NCBI GenBank assembly: GCA_014825775.1
Contig: MVAQ01000064.1
Span: forward strand, 1 to 64,000
Origin: Krasilnikovozyma curviuscula
Lineage: Eukaryota; Basidiomycota; Tremellomycetes; Cystofilobasidiales; Mrakiaceae
Direction: 5' to 3'
DNA length: 64,000 nt
Part shown: positions 1 through 10,388 of the stretch, piece by piece
How the letters are laid out: the number at the start of each line of letters is the position of its first letter
How positions within the stretch are numbered: the first letter of the stretch is position 1
Position numbers and translations under genes: made by a program
Notes under the pieces: generated by a model
What the model saw: the letters and a program-made list of their open reading frames with translations, nothing else
What the model was told of the DNA's origin: nothing
Database searches by the model: none

Positions 1-149
1 TTTCGGGGGAGTGCAATTAGGGCACTTGATCATATTTATAGCGACTTGACGGGAAACAACTGAGCGCCAGTTGTTTTTCTTGCTTTGTTTTGATTTACTA
101 TAGTGTTCATTGAGTCGCGCCAGTAGCCCTGGCCGGTTCGTGAGGGTTT

Positions 150-168
150 CCCCTCCCACAGGGAGGGG
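150..168. repeat. perfect inverted repeat (8-bp stem, 3-nt loop) followed by TTTT
   Basis: CCCCTCCC, loop ACA, then GGGAGGGG, followed at once by four T residues. The shape is that of a terminator hairpin, but the setting is a eukaryotic nuclear genome, so the function is unknown. Confidence 0.6.
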
Positions 169-295
169 TTTTCATCCTCACACTTTAGTATATTTACGTT
201 GTACTTGCGCGCATACTTAGTCTTTAGCGATACTCTAGCGTTGTTTACTTTATTTGTGGGCGACTCCGGTCGTCACAGGATACATAATCTTAAAA

Positions 296-310
296 CCTAA
301 CCTAACCTAA
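296..310 (+). repeat. (CCTAA)3 repeat, first copy
   Basis: Three tandem CCTAA units. A second identical copy in the same orientation lies at 540-554. Confidence 0.8.
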
Positions 311-354
311 GAGCTAGCTATCGCGTCTCCGCAGCAATTTCTTTCAACTGAATC

Positions 355-373
355 TATATATATATATATATAT
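355..373. repeat. TA dinucleotide microsatellite
   Basis: About nine TA units in a non-coding stretch. Confidence 0.85.
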
Positions 374-539
374 TGTGGTCCGATCTTACCGATCTTAAAT
401 TTCGGGAAATTCTAGGTTCTGAAGATCAGAGCCGACATGAAAAAGGGTGTGCTCTCAATAACCACGCAGCTGACTCAACCATCTGCTCAGCCTTCGCACG
501 TTGTTATTGTTGTTAGGCGATAAACCAACGGTCTTTAGA

Positions 540-554
540 CCTAACCTAACCTAA
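540..554 (+). repeat. (CCTAA)3 repeat, second copy
   Basis: Identical to the copy at 296-310 and in direct orientation. Confidence 0.8.
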
Positions 555-742
555 TTGACCAATGCGCCTGCCATCGTACATCACCAACGAAACTGAACTC
601 GGCAAGGAAGATACTAAGGTATGAGCAACCACTGCCCAAAGGAAAGGGTGGATGGGGAAAGTCAATGGTGTGTTGGCTAAGTGTGGTGAAGGGGAAGGTT
701 GTTGTTGGGGTTGTAAAAGTCTCAAGCATAGTGGTTGATCGC

Positions 743-961
743 TCAGTGTCGTCTGAAACCGCATCGAACCAAGAAGAAAAAAAAGGCTAACTCTTCGCTA
801 TGATTCTCTTCATCCACTAATATCGGCCCTTCCTTCTCACAAACTTCGGCTTCCAGCTTTTGTTCCGCAACAACCTTCTTCGGCCCGATCAGTGCGATCG
901 AGGCAAAGAAGACGAAGAAACAAAGCACAATAAGAGGGTAGATCCAGAGCATCTTCAACAT
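743..961 (-). CDS. possible small single-pass membrane protein
   Basis: A 72-codon frame with one strong hydrophobic segment (roughly residues 5-25, containing WIYPLIVLCFFVFFASIAL), then a charged stretch rich in K and E. The frame stays open upstream of the ATG into D-G-S-A-K-P-N-D and meets a CAG that could be a splice acceptor, so an earlier exon may exist. I do not recognise a family. It lies head-to-head with the aldo/keto reductase, about 220 bp apart. It could be spurious. Confidence 0.3.
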   Translation of the reverse strand: MLKMLWIYPLIVLCFFVFFASIALIGPKKVVAEQKLEAEVCEKEGPILVDEENHSEELAFFFFLVRCGFRRH

Positions 962-1184
962 GTCATTGGGCTTGGCTGAACCATCGTCGACCTGTTTTTG
1001 TGTTGGGAACTTTTTGCAAGTGCCAACTCCGTGAGTTTGGGTTGGCTAAATCCGCAGTGGTCAGCTACTCGTCATTCCGCCTCCCTCGGCAACTTTCTAC
1101 GTAACAGGTGTGAGATTGAGCGCCTTGGAAGCCACCCTCAACCCTTAACCTCTCTCCACCTTCATTGCTTTTATTTCCATCATA

Positions 1185-3056
1185 ATGGCAAGGCCTAAAC
1201 TCAAATTATTCGGAGAAGAGGAAGTGGGTGTTATTGTAAGCACATATTTAAATCGACTGATAAAAGAGACGCAGCCTTGTGGAACTCATGTCCCTGGAAT
1301 GTTCTTGTTCAGGGCTTTGGAGCCATGGGAATAAGGTAGATATTTGGTACATTACGTTTAATTCCTAACCTGAACCAACTCTCGTGTAATAATTGTGAAT
1401 ATAGCGAGTTCTATGGAACTGCTCCCACCGAAGAGGTTCAGCAAACTGTGGAGCATCTTATCCGAGAGTGAGCGCCATAATATGCTATGTTCACACTCTG
1501 ATCTGATGATAATAATCCTTTCGTTTCCCCTTTCAATTTCTGTCGGAACTCGGAAGGAGAACGGTGGTAGATACAGCCGACATGTAAGTACTTGGAGTTC
1601 ACTTCACTCATCCGCTTCTCTCGTGCCACCTCATTTTGCTAATCTGGCAATTCTCACTTGCCGTTTGGTACACAGGTACGGATGGGGAAAAAACGAAGAA
1701 TTCCTAGCACCTTATCTCGCCGCTCACCGGTGAGTAGTTCGCGCGTTTTCCGTGTCTCTGTCTATGTCTGGCTGTTGCATTTGTGTATCCAAGCTCATTC
1801 ATTTTAACGGTGCTTATTTAGTGATAAAATATTCATCTGCACCAAATTCGGAAATGTCAGAGGCCCCAATGGTGAATGGATGGGTATCAGAGGCGATGCC
1901 GAGTACATACAGAAAGCTTGCGAAATGTCTTTGCAAAGGCTTGGGCTCAAGCAAATTGACTTATACTACCAACATCGGGTCGATCCTAAAGTACCCATTG
2001 AAGAGTCTGTTGCAGCTATGAAGAAGTTAAAAGACGAAGGGAAGGTAATTCCATAATCTTTCCCACTCCCCTTACTACTTTGTAATAACGACCATGTGTC
2101 CTTTTTTCTTCAAACGACTTGAAAAATGCCTTTAGGTTCGCTTTCTCGGAATGAGTGAATGTTCAGCTGCTACTTTGAAGCGTGCCCTCGCTGTCTGTCA
2201 CATAGATGCAGGTAAGTAGCGCATAGTTGATTCAAAGACATTGTGGATTGATTATCCTTCTTTCTGTAGTTCAGATGGAGTATTCTCCTGCTTCTACTGA
2301 AATCGAGACCAATGGTATCATGGACATCTGCAAAGAGCACGGCATTGTTGCGATAGCCTGTGAGCCTTTACTCTCTTTTTGAATACTTATAAGCCAATCT
2401 TGACTCACCTCTACGGTTTTTCCATCTCTACTTTATTCTATATGTTAAAAGACTCTCCACTTTCTAGGGGGCTATTTACTTTGGCATACAACTCCCCAGA
2501 CGAGATACCAGAAGGAGACTTCCGCAAAGATTTGCCTCGATTTACTGGGGAGGCCTTTGAACGGAACTTGAAGGTACGCCAGTTCCCTCAACACTTCATA
2601 GCTGTTCCTCTTCCATAAATTACTGTTAACCCCCCAAACCCCCAACAGTTCGTTAGGAAATTTCAACAGGTCGCCAAGGACAAAGGATGTATTGTTGGCC
2701 AACTTTGTCTTGCTTGGATTCTAGCCCAGCAGGAAGCGTTTGGAGTAACTATCATTCCAATTCCTGGTACCAAAAGAGTTAAATGTAAGAATACGCTGTA
2801 ATCCAAAAACTTCAGTCACTAATGACTGCTTATATTTCTCATCAATAGACTTAAGAGAGAACCTAGGAGCTGCCGAAGTGAAATTGAGCAATGATGAACT
2901 GGATACCTTAAGAAAGTTTGTAAATGAAGCTGACATACAAGGTAAGTACATCTAATTCAGACATTCACATAGACGCGGGAAAGGAACGGCTCAGATTGAT
3001 GTATTACTTCAGGAATGAGATACTCTGCACAAGGAATGGAATCGACGATGCTTTGA
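1185..3056 (+). CDS. aldo/keto reductase (AKR13 / pyridoxal reductase-like)
   Basis: NADPH-dependent reductase of the TIM-barrel aldo/keto reductase superfamily, probably cytosolic, acting on aldehydes such as pyridoxal or related carbonyls; the exact substrate is not shown by sequence. The model starts MARPKLKLF and continues GFGAMGISEFYG. The catalytic tetrad is visible after splicing: Asp in DTADMYG, Tyr in the same motif, Lys in ICTKFG and His in YYQHRVDP. The [10 protein letters not shown] and YSPLGRGL motifs and the C-terminal PIPGTKR cofactor motif are also present. About eight short introns interrupt it. The last exon joins at ADIQ|GMRYS and ends at TGA 3054-3056. Length and motif order match full-length family members, so it looks intact. 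Confidence 0.88.
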
Positions 3057-3464
3057 GGAGTCATCTTCGAATCCGTGTTTCGTTCTCAGAGAAGGTGGGG
3101 ACATAGATTCGGGAAATCACCAAAACACAAACAACTTTTTTTATTCTCATTTTATGCTCATTTTATTCTAAAAAGCGAGTAGACTACGGTTAGATGAAGA
3201 CACGATATGGTATAAGTATACGAGTAGGTAAAGCGAGCAGAGGTCCGTCTGACCGAGAAAGAGGCTCTGTGAAGTTGTAGAACAGATCGTGGCTAGATAT
3301 CTGAAGACTTTCCGCTTAAGAGAGTAAAAAGCGAAGAGGGGATGTCATGCAGTTCCTGAGATACAAATTGCATGACTTGAGCTGGGCGTGAACCTATCTT
3401 GAATTTTGTCCGGCCGACCTGTGCCCAAAAAAGATCTGCACTCAGATATTTCTTCTGACTATCA
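3057..3464. other. intergenic region between reductase and AIG1-like gene
   Basis: No supported gene. It should contain the reductase 3' end and the promoter of the next gene. Confidence 0.5.
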
Positions 3465-5714
3465 ATGCCCGCCATGGATGGTGTTAGGGCTTTGAAAATA
3501 CTAGTCTTCCATGGTACTTGTGCTGGAAACATGATATGGGGCTGGTGTCAGTTGCACATATTCCTTATTGCCTTGCCTTACACGAAACAGAGTGAGTTTT
3601 TCTCCCTTTTTTTTCAAATTTCCTGTCCCTGTGTTGACCCGTGTCGAAACAATTATTAAGCTGGTGGATACACTCAGGTCGTGACTTTCATGATATTACT
3701 TTCTTCTCTGGCTTCGTCGGTGCTCTCGCTGGTCAGTACACTCACTAGAAATACAGGTAAGTGCTCGCTTCAATTATCGAGAAGATTTTTGCTGTACTGA
3801 TTTGGTATGTCTTGTAGCTCTGCGTACTGCTAAAAGATGCTTTCTATACTCTGGTCTTTCAATGGGAGCAGTGTAAGGAGAAAGCCGCCAATTCATTGTG
3901 ATAATCCAAGCCGCCCCTTGCTCACTCTGCTCCTCGTCTTTTTCGTTGTTTTTTTTTTATAGGTTCATCCCTGCATACGTGAGTCTCTGCACATTTAAGA
4001 ATACATAGTCATTACGTGACGTGATAACTTCTACTGATACTGTTCCACCATCTTTAAAGTGGTTCCTTCGAGTTTACTTGCCTTCTTCGATTCAAATGCT
4101 ACTTCCAACTAAATTCCAAGGTCCAATCACAGAAGCGACTTTCAACCTGCCACCCACATATGTTGGCTTTAGATTTGGCACAGAATCAGCTACTCACTTA
4201 GTCCCATTCATGGCTCTACTCCTAGACTTCTGCTTCTTTGAGAGGTCTTTCAACAGGGCAAACACAAAGGGATCACAGAGGACTATTGGAGCAGTGATAT
4301 TAAGTGCTATTTGTTGCTATGCTGCTTGGCTGGAGTATGCTGCTAGTCGCAACGGGAGTTGTAAGTGCTCGTTCCATGTGTTTCCCGATGCTTTAACCCA
4401 AAGTTGAAACCTTGAGCCGCCTCTCACCTATGCCTTGACTTCATCAGTTGCACATGCAATTCTCAACCGAGCACCAAGTCTGCCTCATCGCCTGCTGATC
4501 TACGAATCTTTCTCCATCCTCTCACTCCTCGTCTTCTGGATCATGGACTCTATCAAAGCGCGTTTCAGCTCTAAACGATTAAACGAAGAATGCGAACAGA
4601 TGGCTAATGCTGAAATAATCGATCAAGAAGTTTTGACTCTGAATAGAATTGTGTATTTCTTGCGGTTTGGATATGAAAAGGTGAACTTACTGGTCAGATT
4701 TAGACAAGTAACGAAAAGCTCGGGAAAGTGGTTAGTCTTGCATATCGCAGTGACGTTGGTCTTAAGCTGGGGACGTAGGCAGTTTAAAGAGTTGAGGATC
4801 TTTGCAAAGTGGGGTCCGTGGCACCGAGGTCAGTTCTTTTGCTTTATTATCACCGTCTTGGAGACTACCACATTGTTTTATTCACCTGGCATCCTGCCTC
4901 CAATTAGAGGGTGGATTTAATCAGTTACTCGTCTACAACGTTTTGATTGCTGCGATTTTCTCTACCGTGTTATCGATTATTATCATTCTTATTCATGGTG
5001 AAGGTAAACCCCTCTTCCACGCCTCCTTGCGATGCAGATATGGTTGTAACTGATATTCTGTTACGTATTTACCAGGCCTATTGTATATCAAGCGTTCAGT
5101 ACTTCGTATCACCCTTCCCGTTGCAGTGCTGTGGGCATAACGTTCCTTGATAAAGTTCTCAAACTGGCGTCTAATGGCTTGTTTTTTCCCTTCAATTGAT
5201 CATTTTTATTAATTGTGATTGGAACTGAAGACTCGCGGCAGTCTACGTTAGTCCTATCCAATTCTCATGCCACCCCCTAAATTGCTAACTCACAAAAATA
5301 AATCTCCCCCCTCTACAGTGGCCGATTAGAATTTTCGCTCCACATAATCTTAGCACTCATACTATCGCACCCACATCCTATCAAAACCGAGGTGGCTTCG
5401 GTGCTGGCCCTATTAACTACTCGCAATGGGTCTGGCACCTCATCTTTAGAGCACGGGATGAGGAATACAAGATTGGACCTGCGCCTGAATTGAAAAAGGT
5501 GTTTGTGGGAATGCCTATGATACATGAGGTGGTTATCAACTTGGTTCCCGTAGGGTGTATGTTGGTTGATTTTTTTACATCCGACTCAGAGCGAAGGAGG
5601 GACGATGAGAATAATAAGGCAGAAAATTGGTTAGCAATCGGAAGTGGAGTTGTTTACATGCTTTGGGTGGAGGTGTGTCGATTTAGGAGTGGCTCATGTG
5701 AGTTACATCAGACG

Positions 5715-5783
<69 letters not shown>

Positions 5784-5931
5784 ATTTTTTTGGTTTACAA
5801 TCAAACTGAATACATTTTTTCTATCTCCAACTATCATCACAGTCCCACACGAATTCCTAAATGAAAGCTCGGCCCCAAAGCGTTTTCTTCTCTATGAATC
5901 AGGAATGGGACTTGCACTGGTTACCTTTTGA
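3465..5931 (+). CDS. two fused AIG1/FAR-17a-like membrane domains (tandem duplicate in one frame)
   Basis: Multi-pass membrane protein resembling the AIG1/ADTRP (FAR-17a) family, which in animals are ER/plasma-membrane lipid (FAHFA) hydrolases. Domain 1 (about 3465-4580) shows ILVFHG, GGYTQVVTF, KRCFLYSGL, a THLVPFMALLLDF helix and NGSFAHAILN...LLIYES. Domain 2 (about 4640-5931) repeats the order: WLVLHIAV, EGGFNQLLVYN, KRSVLRITL, IHEVVINLVPV and SGSFPHEFLN...FLLYES. The frame runs without a stop from the end of domain 1 into domain 2, so a fusion is the simplest model. The linker is charged (NEECEQMANAE). In domain 1 the Thr of VVTF and His of THLVP fit the family's Thr/His pair; in domain 2 the Thr position is Val. 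The frame meets TGA at 5929-5931 inside the last helix. Exon edges in domain 2 (around 5100-5480) are uncertain. Confidence 0.6.
5697..5842 (+). other. intron of the AIG1-like gene carrying a long poly-T tract
   Basis: Donor GTGAGT follows SGS(F), and acceptor CACAG precedes PHEFLN. The splice restores the same reading seen in domain 1 (NGSF/AHAILN). The tract 5717-5780 is 63 T residues broken by one G at 5748. Confidence 0.6.
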
Positions 5932-5988
5932 TGTTTACTTGCTCTCAAGAAATATTACGACAAGCGCACAAGCTTGGACAGTCCAACG

Positions 5989-6567
5989 ATGTTGTCGAAT
6001 GAAGATGAAGAAAAGGAAGAAGAAATTACTGTCGAATCACTCGTCACTCTTGTCCAAAACTGGTACCACCGTCAATCCAGCAAATCTTACGTAGCAGGCA
6101 ATGCAACCTTCTATACCTACCTTCCTCACCCCATTACCATCCTTCCAATTCCTATCGTGTACAAACTTACTCAAATTTCAACTTTCTCATTACGTGTCTT
6201 CGCTGTCGCTTCTCTTTTTACGACCACAGCACTCCTTTTTGGATTATTTATTATCTCCTACCTAACCCTCTGCGGTTTCGGTTATTACCATCTGGGAAAA
6301 CTACTTGGTTTCTACAACCCTCTCTACACAAAGGTTGTTTATTGGCCTTTCTTCATATTCTCAGCTGGGGTCTTTGCAGCAGCTGGACATCGGTGGCTGG
6401 TTTGGATCGCACAGTGGGCGATGAGGATATTCGATCGACCATTAGTGATGAAGGAGAGATATAACGAGGAAAGGAGTCGGTATCTTTGTGGTGTGGGGAC
6501 TGGTGCAGGTGAAGCTGGTTTTGTGCATGGTCTGCTCGGGCGATTATTGTTAGATGTGGTACCGTAG
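5989..6567 (+). CDS. membrane protein segment of unknown family (possible C-terminal part of the upstream gene)
   Basis: An intron-free frame of 193 codons from the first ATG, ending at TAG 6565-6567. It begins MLSNEDEEKEEE (acidic) and then has three or four hydrophobic helices, e.g. FAVASLFTTTALLFGLF and VYWPFFIFSAGVFAAAG, followed by a basic tail. It is in the same frame as the AIG1-like domain 2; only the TGA at 5929-5931 separates them, and the codons between that TGA and this ATG are also open and hydrophobic-then-basic. It may be a separate gene or the end of a longer protein. I do not recognise the family. Confidence 0.45.
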   Translation: MLSNEDEEKEEEITVESLVTLVQNWYHRQSSKSYVAGNATFYTYLPHPITILPIPIVYKLTQISTFSLRVFAVASLFTTTALLFGLFIISYLTLCGFGYYHLGKLLGFYNPLYTKVVYWPFFIFSAGVFAAAGHRWLVWIAQWAMRIFDRPLVMKERYNEERSRYLCGVGTGAGEAGFVHGLLGRLLLDVVP

Positions 6568-6852
6568 CGAGGTTCCGAAATAGAGTAAAATATACAATTT
6601 GGTTAGATATTTGCCGACGATGCACTTTGACTCCCCTGCCAACTTGAAATCTTCAAGGGCCCTCGCTCCTCGTAAATGAAAAGAGGTGGAACAAACAAAA
6701 AAGAAAAAAAAAAACCTTGAAGGTATTAAAGTAAACAACCGCGAGCCTATAGTGCCCAAATGCTCTGTTTTAAGAATGTTTGGGGTGGTGATTTTTTTTT
6801 TTTTCCTTAAAATTTTAATGGGAATAAATGACAGCGACTAATCACCTCTATT

Positions 6853-9629
6853 CTATTTTTCAAGGTTTTCGCCATCAGGAGTGAACAACCTCGCATACTC
6901 TTCGATTGTTACGAGAGATTTGAAAATGAACTTTGGGTTTAGCTTAAAGAAAAAAAAAATCTGCCTATAAAAATCACTTACCGAGTAGCATCTTGATCAT
7001 GTAGGCTTGCATATCAACTTTCCTCCAAGTCTTCTCATTCCAGCATCTCCCATTCTGACCGATGATCTGTGCAATCTCATCATGTTCCTCTTGTGAGGTG
7101 AAGAAGTCCATGATGCCGTACAAGTCGGAGTAAGAGTTCTGAATTGGTATGAAGGTAAACCAAGCTGGCGAACTAATGCAACAACCCCGGTTAGAGACTG
7201 CTTGATCTGCTACTGGTACGTTACAAATCAAGCAGGACGAGAAGGACGCTTCTGCCTAAAACCAGTTCAATTGAGATAAAGATCTTACATATTGGTGTTC
7301 CATTCCGGAAAGACCGTAGTCTTAAAGACCAGATTTTTACTCGACATTAGCCTCGATAGTCTGGCAGACCACCCATTCCCGTCAATGCTGAGAGCAACTA
7401 AAAATAATTTCAACAGATCTTAGAGCCAGGCACAGCAAAATCGATCTTTGGAACTAACATTTGAAGTCTTCGGATCTGGAGGATCCTTCTCGCAGGGAGT
7501 ACTTGAAAGAGCGCTGTGTATAGCGATGAAAGTTCTGAGGACGCGTAGTTATGCGATGATGGACTGTTGCTCACCTTCAAGTCATCACAAGTTCCATCCG
7601 CCCATTGACACTGCTGTCCACTATCTGGCCACCAACTAGCGAGGTTAAGCCACCACCAGCTTGCTGTGAACTTCACGTCAAACCACCGCACATTCAAGTT
7701 CTTGCGTATATCATCTGAATATGACTTTGCAAATACAGGAGCAGGTAGGCTCGAGGTCGATTTCGAGATGAGAGAGTTGGTGAGCGCTACAAAACGTTGA
7801 CGGTGGGATTGGTGGTATAGCTTCAGACCTTTGTTGGCGGAGTTATGCATTCCAGTAGGGGACCCCCGCTATTTTAGAAAACGAATGAGTGAAGTAATCG
7901 AAAGGTGAAGTGCGATGTTCACAACTGCTCACCCAATAAAGTTTGGGCAATTTATCAGTCCATTGCCCATCTTCCTCCCCAACATACTGAATCTTTCCCT
8001 CAAATCCAACTGGACTCAAGACAAAGTCCGCATGTTGTGTAGTAGTAGAATGAGAGATGACGGGCAGAAGCTTGTTGTGCTGTTTGGGGTATGTGTTGTT
8101 TGCCTTTGAGGAGAGGTAAAACCCATGTTTGTCGAGCAGCTGAGTTTTTCAAAATTTAAGCGTCATTTTCTAAGCATCACTGAAAGCAAAAATGGGGAAC
8201 TGCAGAGGACTTACAGAAGGATGAAGGCATGGGTCCATAGCTGCATGGTGATTGTGAATGAATGTGAGAGTATCTGCAGAATATTACACCGGACAACACA
8301 CCTTTCAAGTCAATATTGGCATATCTCGTATATCAAAGGCTTCCAGATAAGTACTCACCTGATCTGAGTGGAGGTTCATAAATGCTCAGATTGTTAGCAT
8401 TACAGAGTGCTACCCAATCTACCACGCTCAAATCGCTCTCTTCCAGATTTTTTGTAACTGTTTTTTGTATCGTGGTCATATCAGCTTCTGGTGCAATGAT
8501 ATCAGTGTTGAAGAACCGACTTACCTTTGTTAGCATCAGCCGCAATCTCAAGCTCTTGCCGTCGATGGGGAGGCAGAAAGATTACAGGCTCATCATCTGT
8601 GTTAATCACAGCACTAAAGAGAAGGCTAATTTCAGCAGGTCCCTTTCCAGATAAGTTTAGCCGGCCAGTACTAACCGCAAGTTCGGCAAAAGATAAGCAA
8701 CTTCTCGAAGTAGATCAAGCTGCGCTTGTGATCTATTGTAGATACTTTGAGTACTTTGATATCCGGAACGAGTAGAAGAGGTCGACAAACCTTTTAGGAT
8801 TCCGGAATAATCGTTTGAACCGGTGTAGGATCGTCTCACTCTGAGGCCAAACCACCTTCAGACCCGTCCCTCCTTCACCAGCTTCATTCACAAGAGTGAA
8901 TGATCTTTCAATGACACGCTCTGCCTCTCTCTGACGTTCATAGCGCTCGTTTGCTGGGACTGCAAGCCACATTTTGAAGGAAGGAGGAAGTGCAGCCAGC
9001 TCATCGGGAAGAAGCACATGATTCATGCGACACCATTCAAACCTGAGCAGCTACTGGTCACTGCATGATACGAAGAGAAACAAAATGAGAATGACTTACC
9101 ATCTGTCGAAATACCTAGGTGGTGATCGACCATCATTCCTCCGTTGATACTCTTGTACGGCTTCGCTAACAGTCTGCGACTGCCTGGACACCATCTGATC
9201 CCACTCCTCTTCGGCTCTTTGGATAAGAGATATAATTGGATGTCTCTTCGGGACCCCTTTTGTGGTGTTAGTGTTGGGGTAATAGAGTAGACCGTCATCT
9301 GCGTATATTTCCTCTCCTGGAGTATCGAGTGGGCGCTTCAGGGCGGATAGAGGTGACCTGAAGGTGCAGGTACTGGCAGGCTGGGATGAAGTTTGCGTGG
9401 TCGGCTCCTGTGCTGGCTCGAATCGAACTATCTGGTCGTATGTCCACACTTGGCTCGTGGTAACGGCCAGCCAGGTGAAAAGCACACAGGCAACCCCGAA
9501 GATGTGGATGTAAACTCTTTTAGATAACGTGGGCCTCTGAGCTGAAGGAGTCTGGAGTCTTTGGTAGCGGCAGAGCAATGGACCTGTGCCCCTGAGGAGG
9601 GTCGACAGCCAGCTGGTGTCGATCCTCAT
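6853..9629 (-). CDS. CAP10-type glycosyltransferase (type II membrane protein)
   Basis: Probable Golgi glycosyltransferase of the CAP10/KDELC family, which includes the Cryptococcus capsule-associated CAP10 and beta-1,2-xylosyltransferase proteins. The start MRIDTSWLS is followed near residue 40 by one hydrophobic anchor ([15 protein letters not shown]), giving a type II topology. Next come the family's stem signature ([22 protein letters not shown], shortened here: [12 protein letters not shown]...[19 protein letters not shown]) and the C-terminal CAP10 block ([44 protein letters not shown]). The last exon reads EEYARLF and stops at 6853. About eight introns. Substrate and linkage cannot be read from the sequence; xylose or mannose transfer to a polysaccharide is an inference from family. 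Confidence 0.82.
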
Positions 9630-10275
9630 TCCCTTCTAGACCGTGAGCCGGCCTGCGGCAGAGCTGACGCTGAGGAAAGATATCGTCAACAGGCAGAAGA
9701 GGCACCGATGGTCTAACTGTTATTGAAAAAGGCATCATAACTCAGTATTCAGCGCAATGATTGTGAAGTTAGCTAAGTGGACTAGGCTTTGCGCACCTTT
9801 GAAGAAGGCAAAATAGCCACACTGCGATGTTCAGTATAGATACGTCTTCCAATACCACCAGATCAAAAGCTCACCTCAGAAATGAGCACACAACTACGAA
9901 GTGGACTGAGCTGAAGGAATCTTCATTCTCGCACCCAGTGACAGACTACCGCCGTGCCCCTGCCCTGCTGCCACAATTCCGGCCGGGAATCACGGTGGCG
10001 GATTCCATCTTCTCACAATCTTCTCACAATCTTCTCACATTTCCAGGGTCCTTCAGCTGTCTTGCTCTTTCGGTTTCGATTTAGATGGATGGCAGGACGA
10101 CGTTTCTCGATTCCTGGCTGGGATCGAAGGTGACGACTCAAGATAATACAAAGCTTGAAATTTGTACATTGCTATATTGCTGTTGTTGCCTCGTCGTTGA
10201 ATAAGGCACGGATCGGAATCCGTTTGCACACCTATATTTTGAGCCAAACGTCCGACCGCCTAACAATACCCTGCC
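9630..10275. other. upstream region of the CAP10 gene; no supported gene
   Basis: The frame starting ATG at 9738 is out of phase with the glycosyltransferase and has no family features; it may be a leader ORF. An 11-bp tandem repeat lies at 10008-10040. Confidence 0.4.
10008..10040 (+). repeat. 11-bp tandem repeat, three copies
   Basis: TCTTCTCACAA repeated at 10008, 10019 and 10030; the third copy ends in T instead of A. Confidence 0.85.
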
Positions 10276-10388
10276 TATTGTCTTCATCTTCTCCTCGTAC
10301 TGCATTGGTGTTCGGTGCCAATGGCGTATCCGGATCTGCTTTAGTCTATCACCTATTGTCTCGTCCTGCCTCTGAGTATACAAGGTGA
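10276..10388 (+). pseudogene. fragment of a PRISE-type NAD(P) reductase (Rossmann motif only)
   Basis: The frame reads RTALVFGANGVSGSALVYHLL and then SRPASEYT, the N-terminal nucleotide-binding signature of progesterone 5-beta-reductase-like (PRISE) short-chain reductases. No ATG is found in frame just upstream, and I find none of the family's remaining ~350 residues downstream before Hsp110 at 11008; short frames at 10480-10560 do not match the family. It is most likely a truncated copy or relic, though a missed first exon and an unusual splice pattern cannot be fully excluded. Confidence 0.5.

Larger units (their letters stand above)
1..742. other. edge region without a recognised gene; small repeats
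   Basis: No coding region is recognisable here. The stretch holds a perfect 8-bp hairpin (150-168), two copies of a three-unit CCTAA repeat (296-310 and 540-554), and a TA dinucleotide run (355-373). It may be the decayed end of a mobile element or ordinary intergenic DNA; the sequence alone does not decide this. Confidence 0.4.

Noticed and set aside
150..172. Bacterial-type intrinsic terminator
   Set aside because: The window is eukaryotic, with spliced genes, so the hairpin is listed only as an inverted repeat.
3963..3978. 16-nt micro-exon (VFIPAY) in the AIG1-like gene
   Set aside because: It needs a 30-nt intron next to it; a single intron 3871-4008 also keeps the frame, so the micro-exon is not required.
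5490..5931. Phe-rich ORF products across 5717-5780
   Set aside because: The Phe run is only the poly-T tract of an intron translated; splicing removes it.
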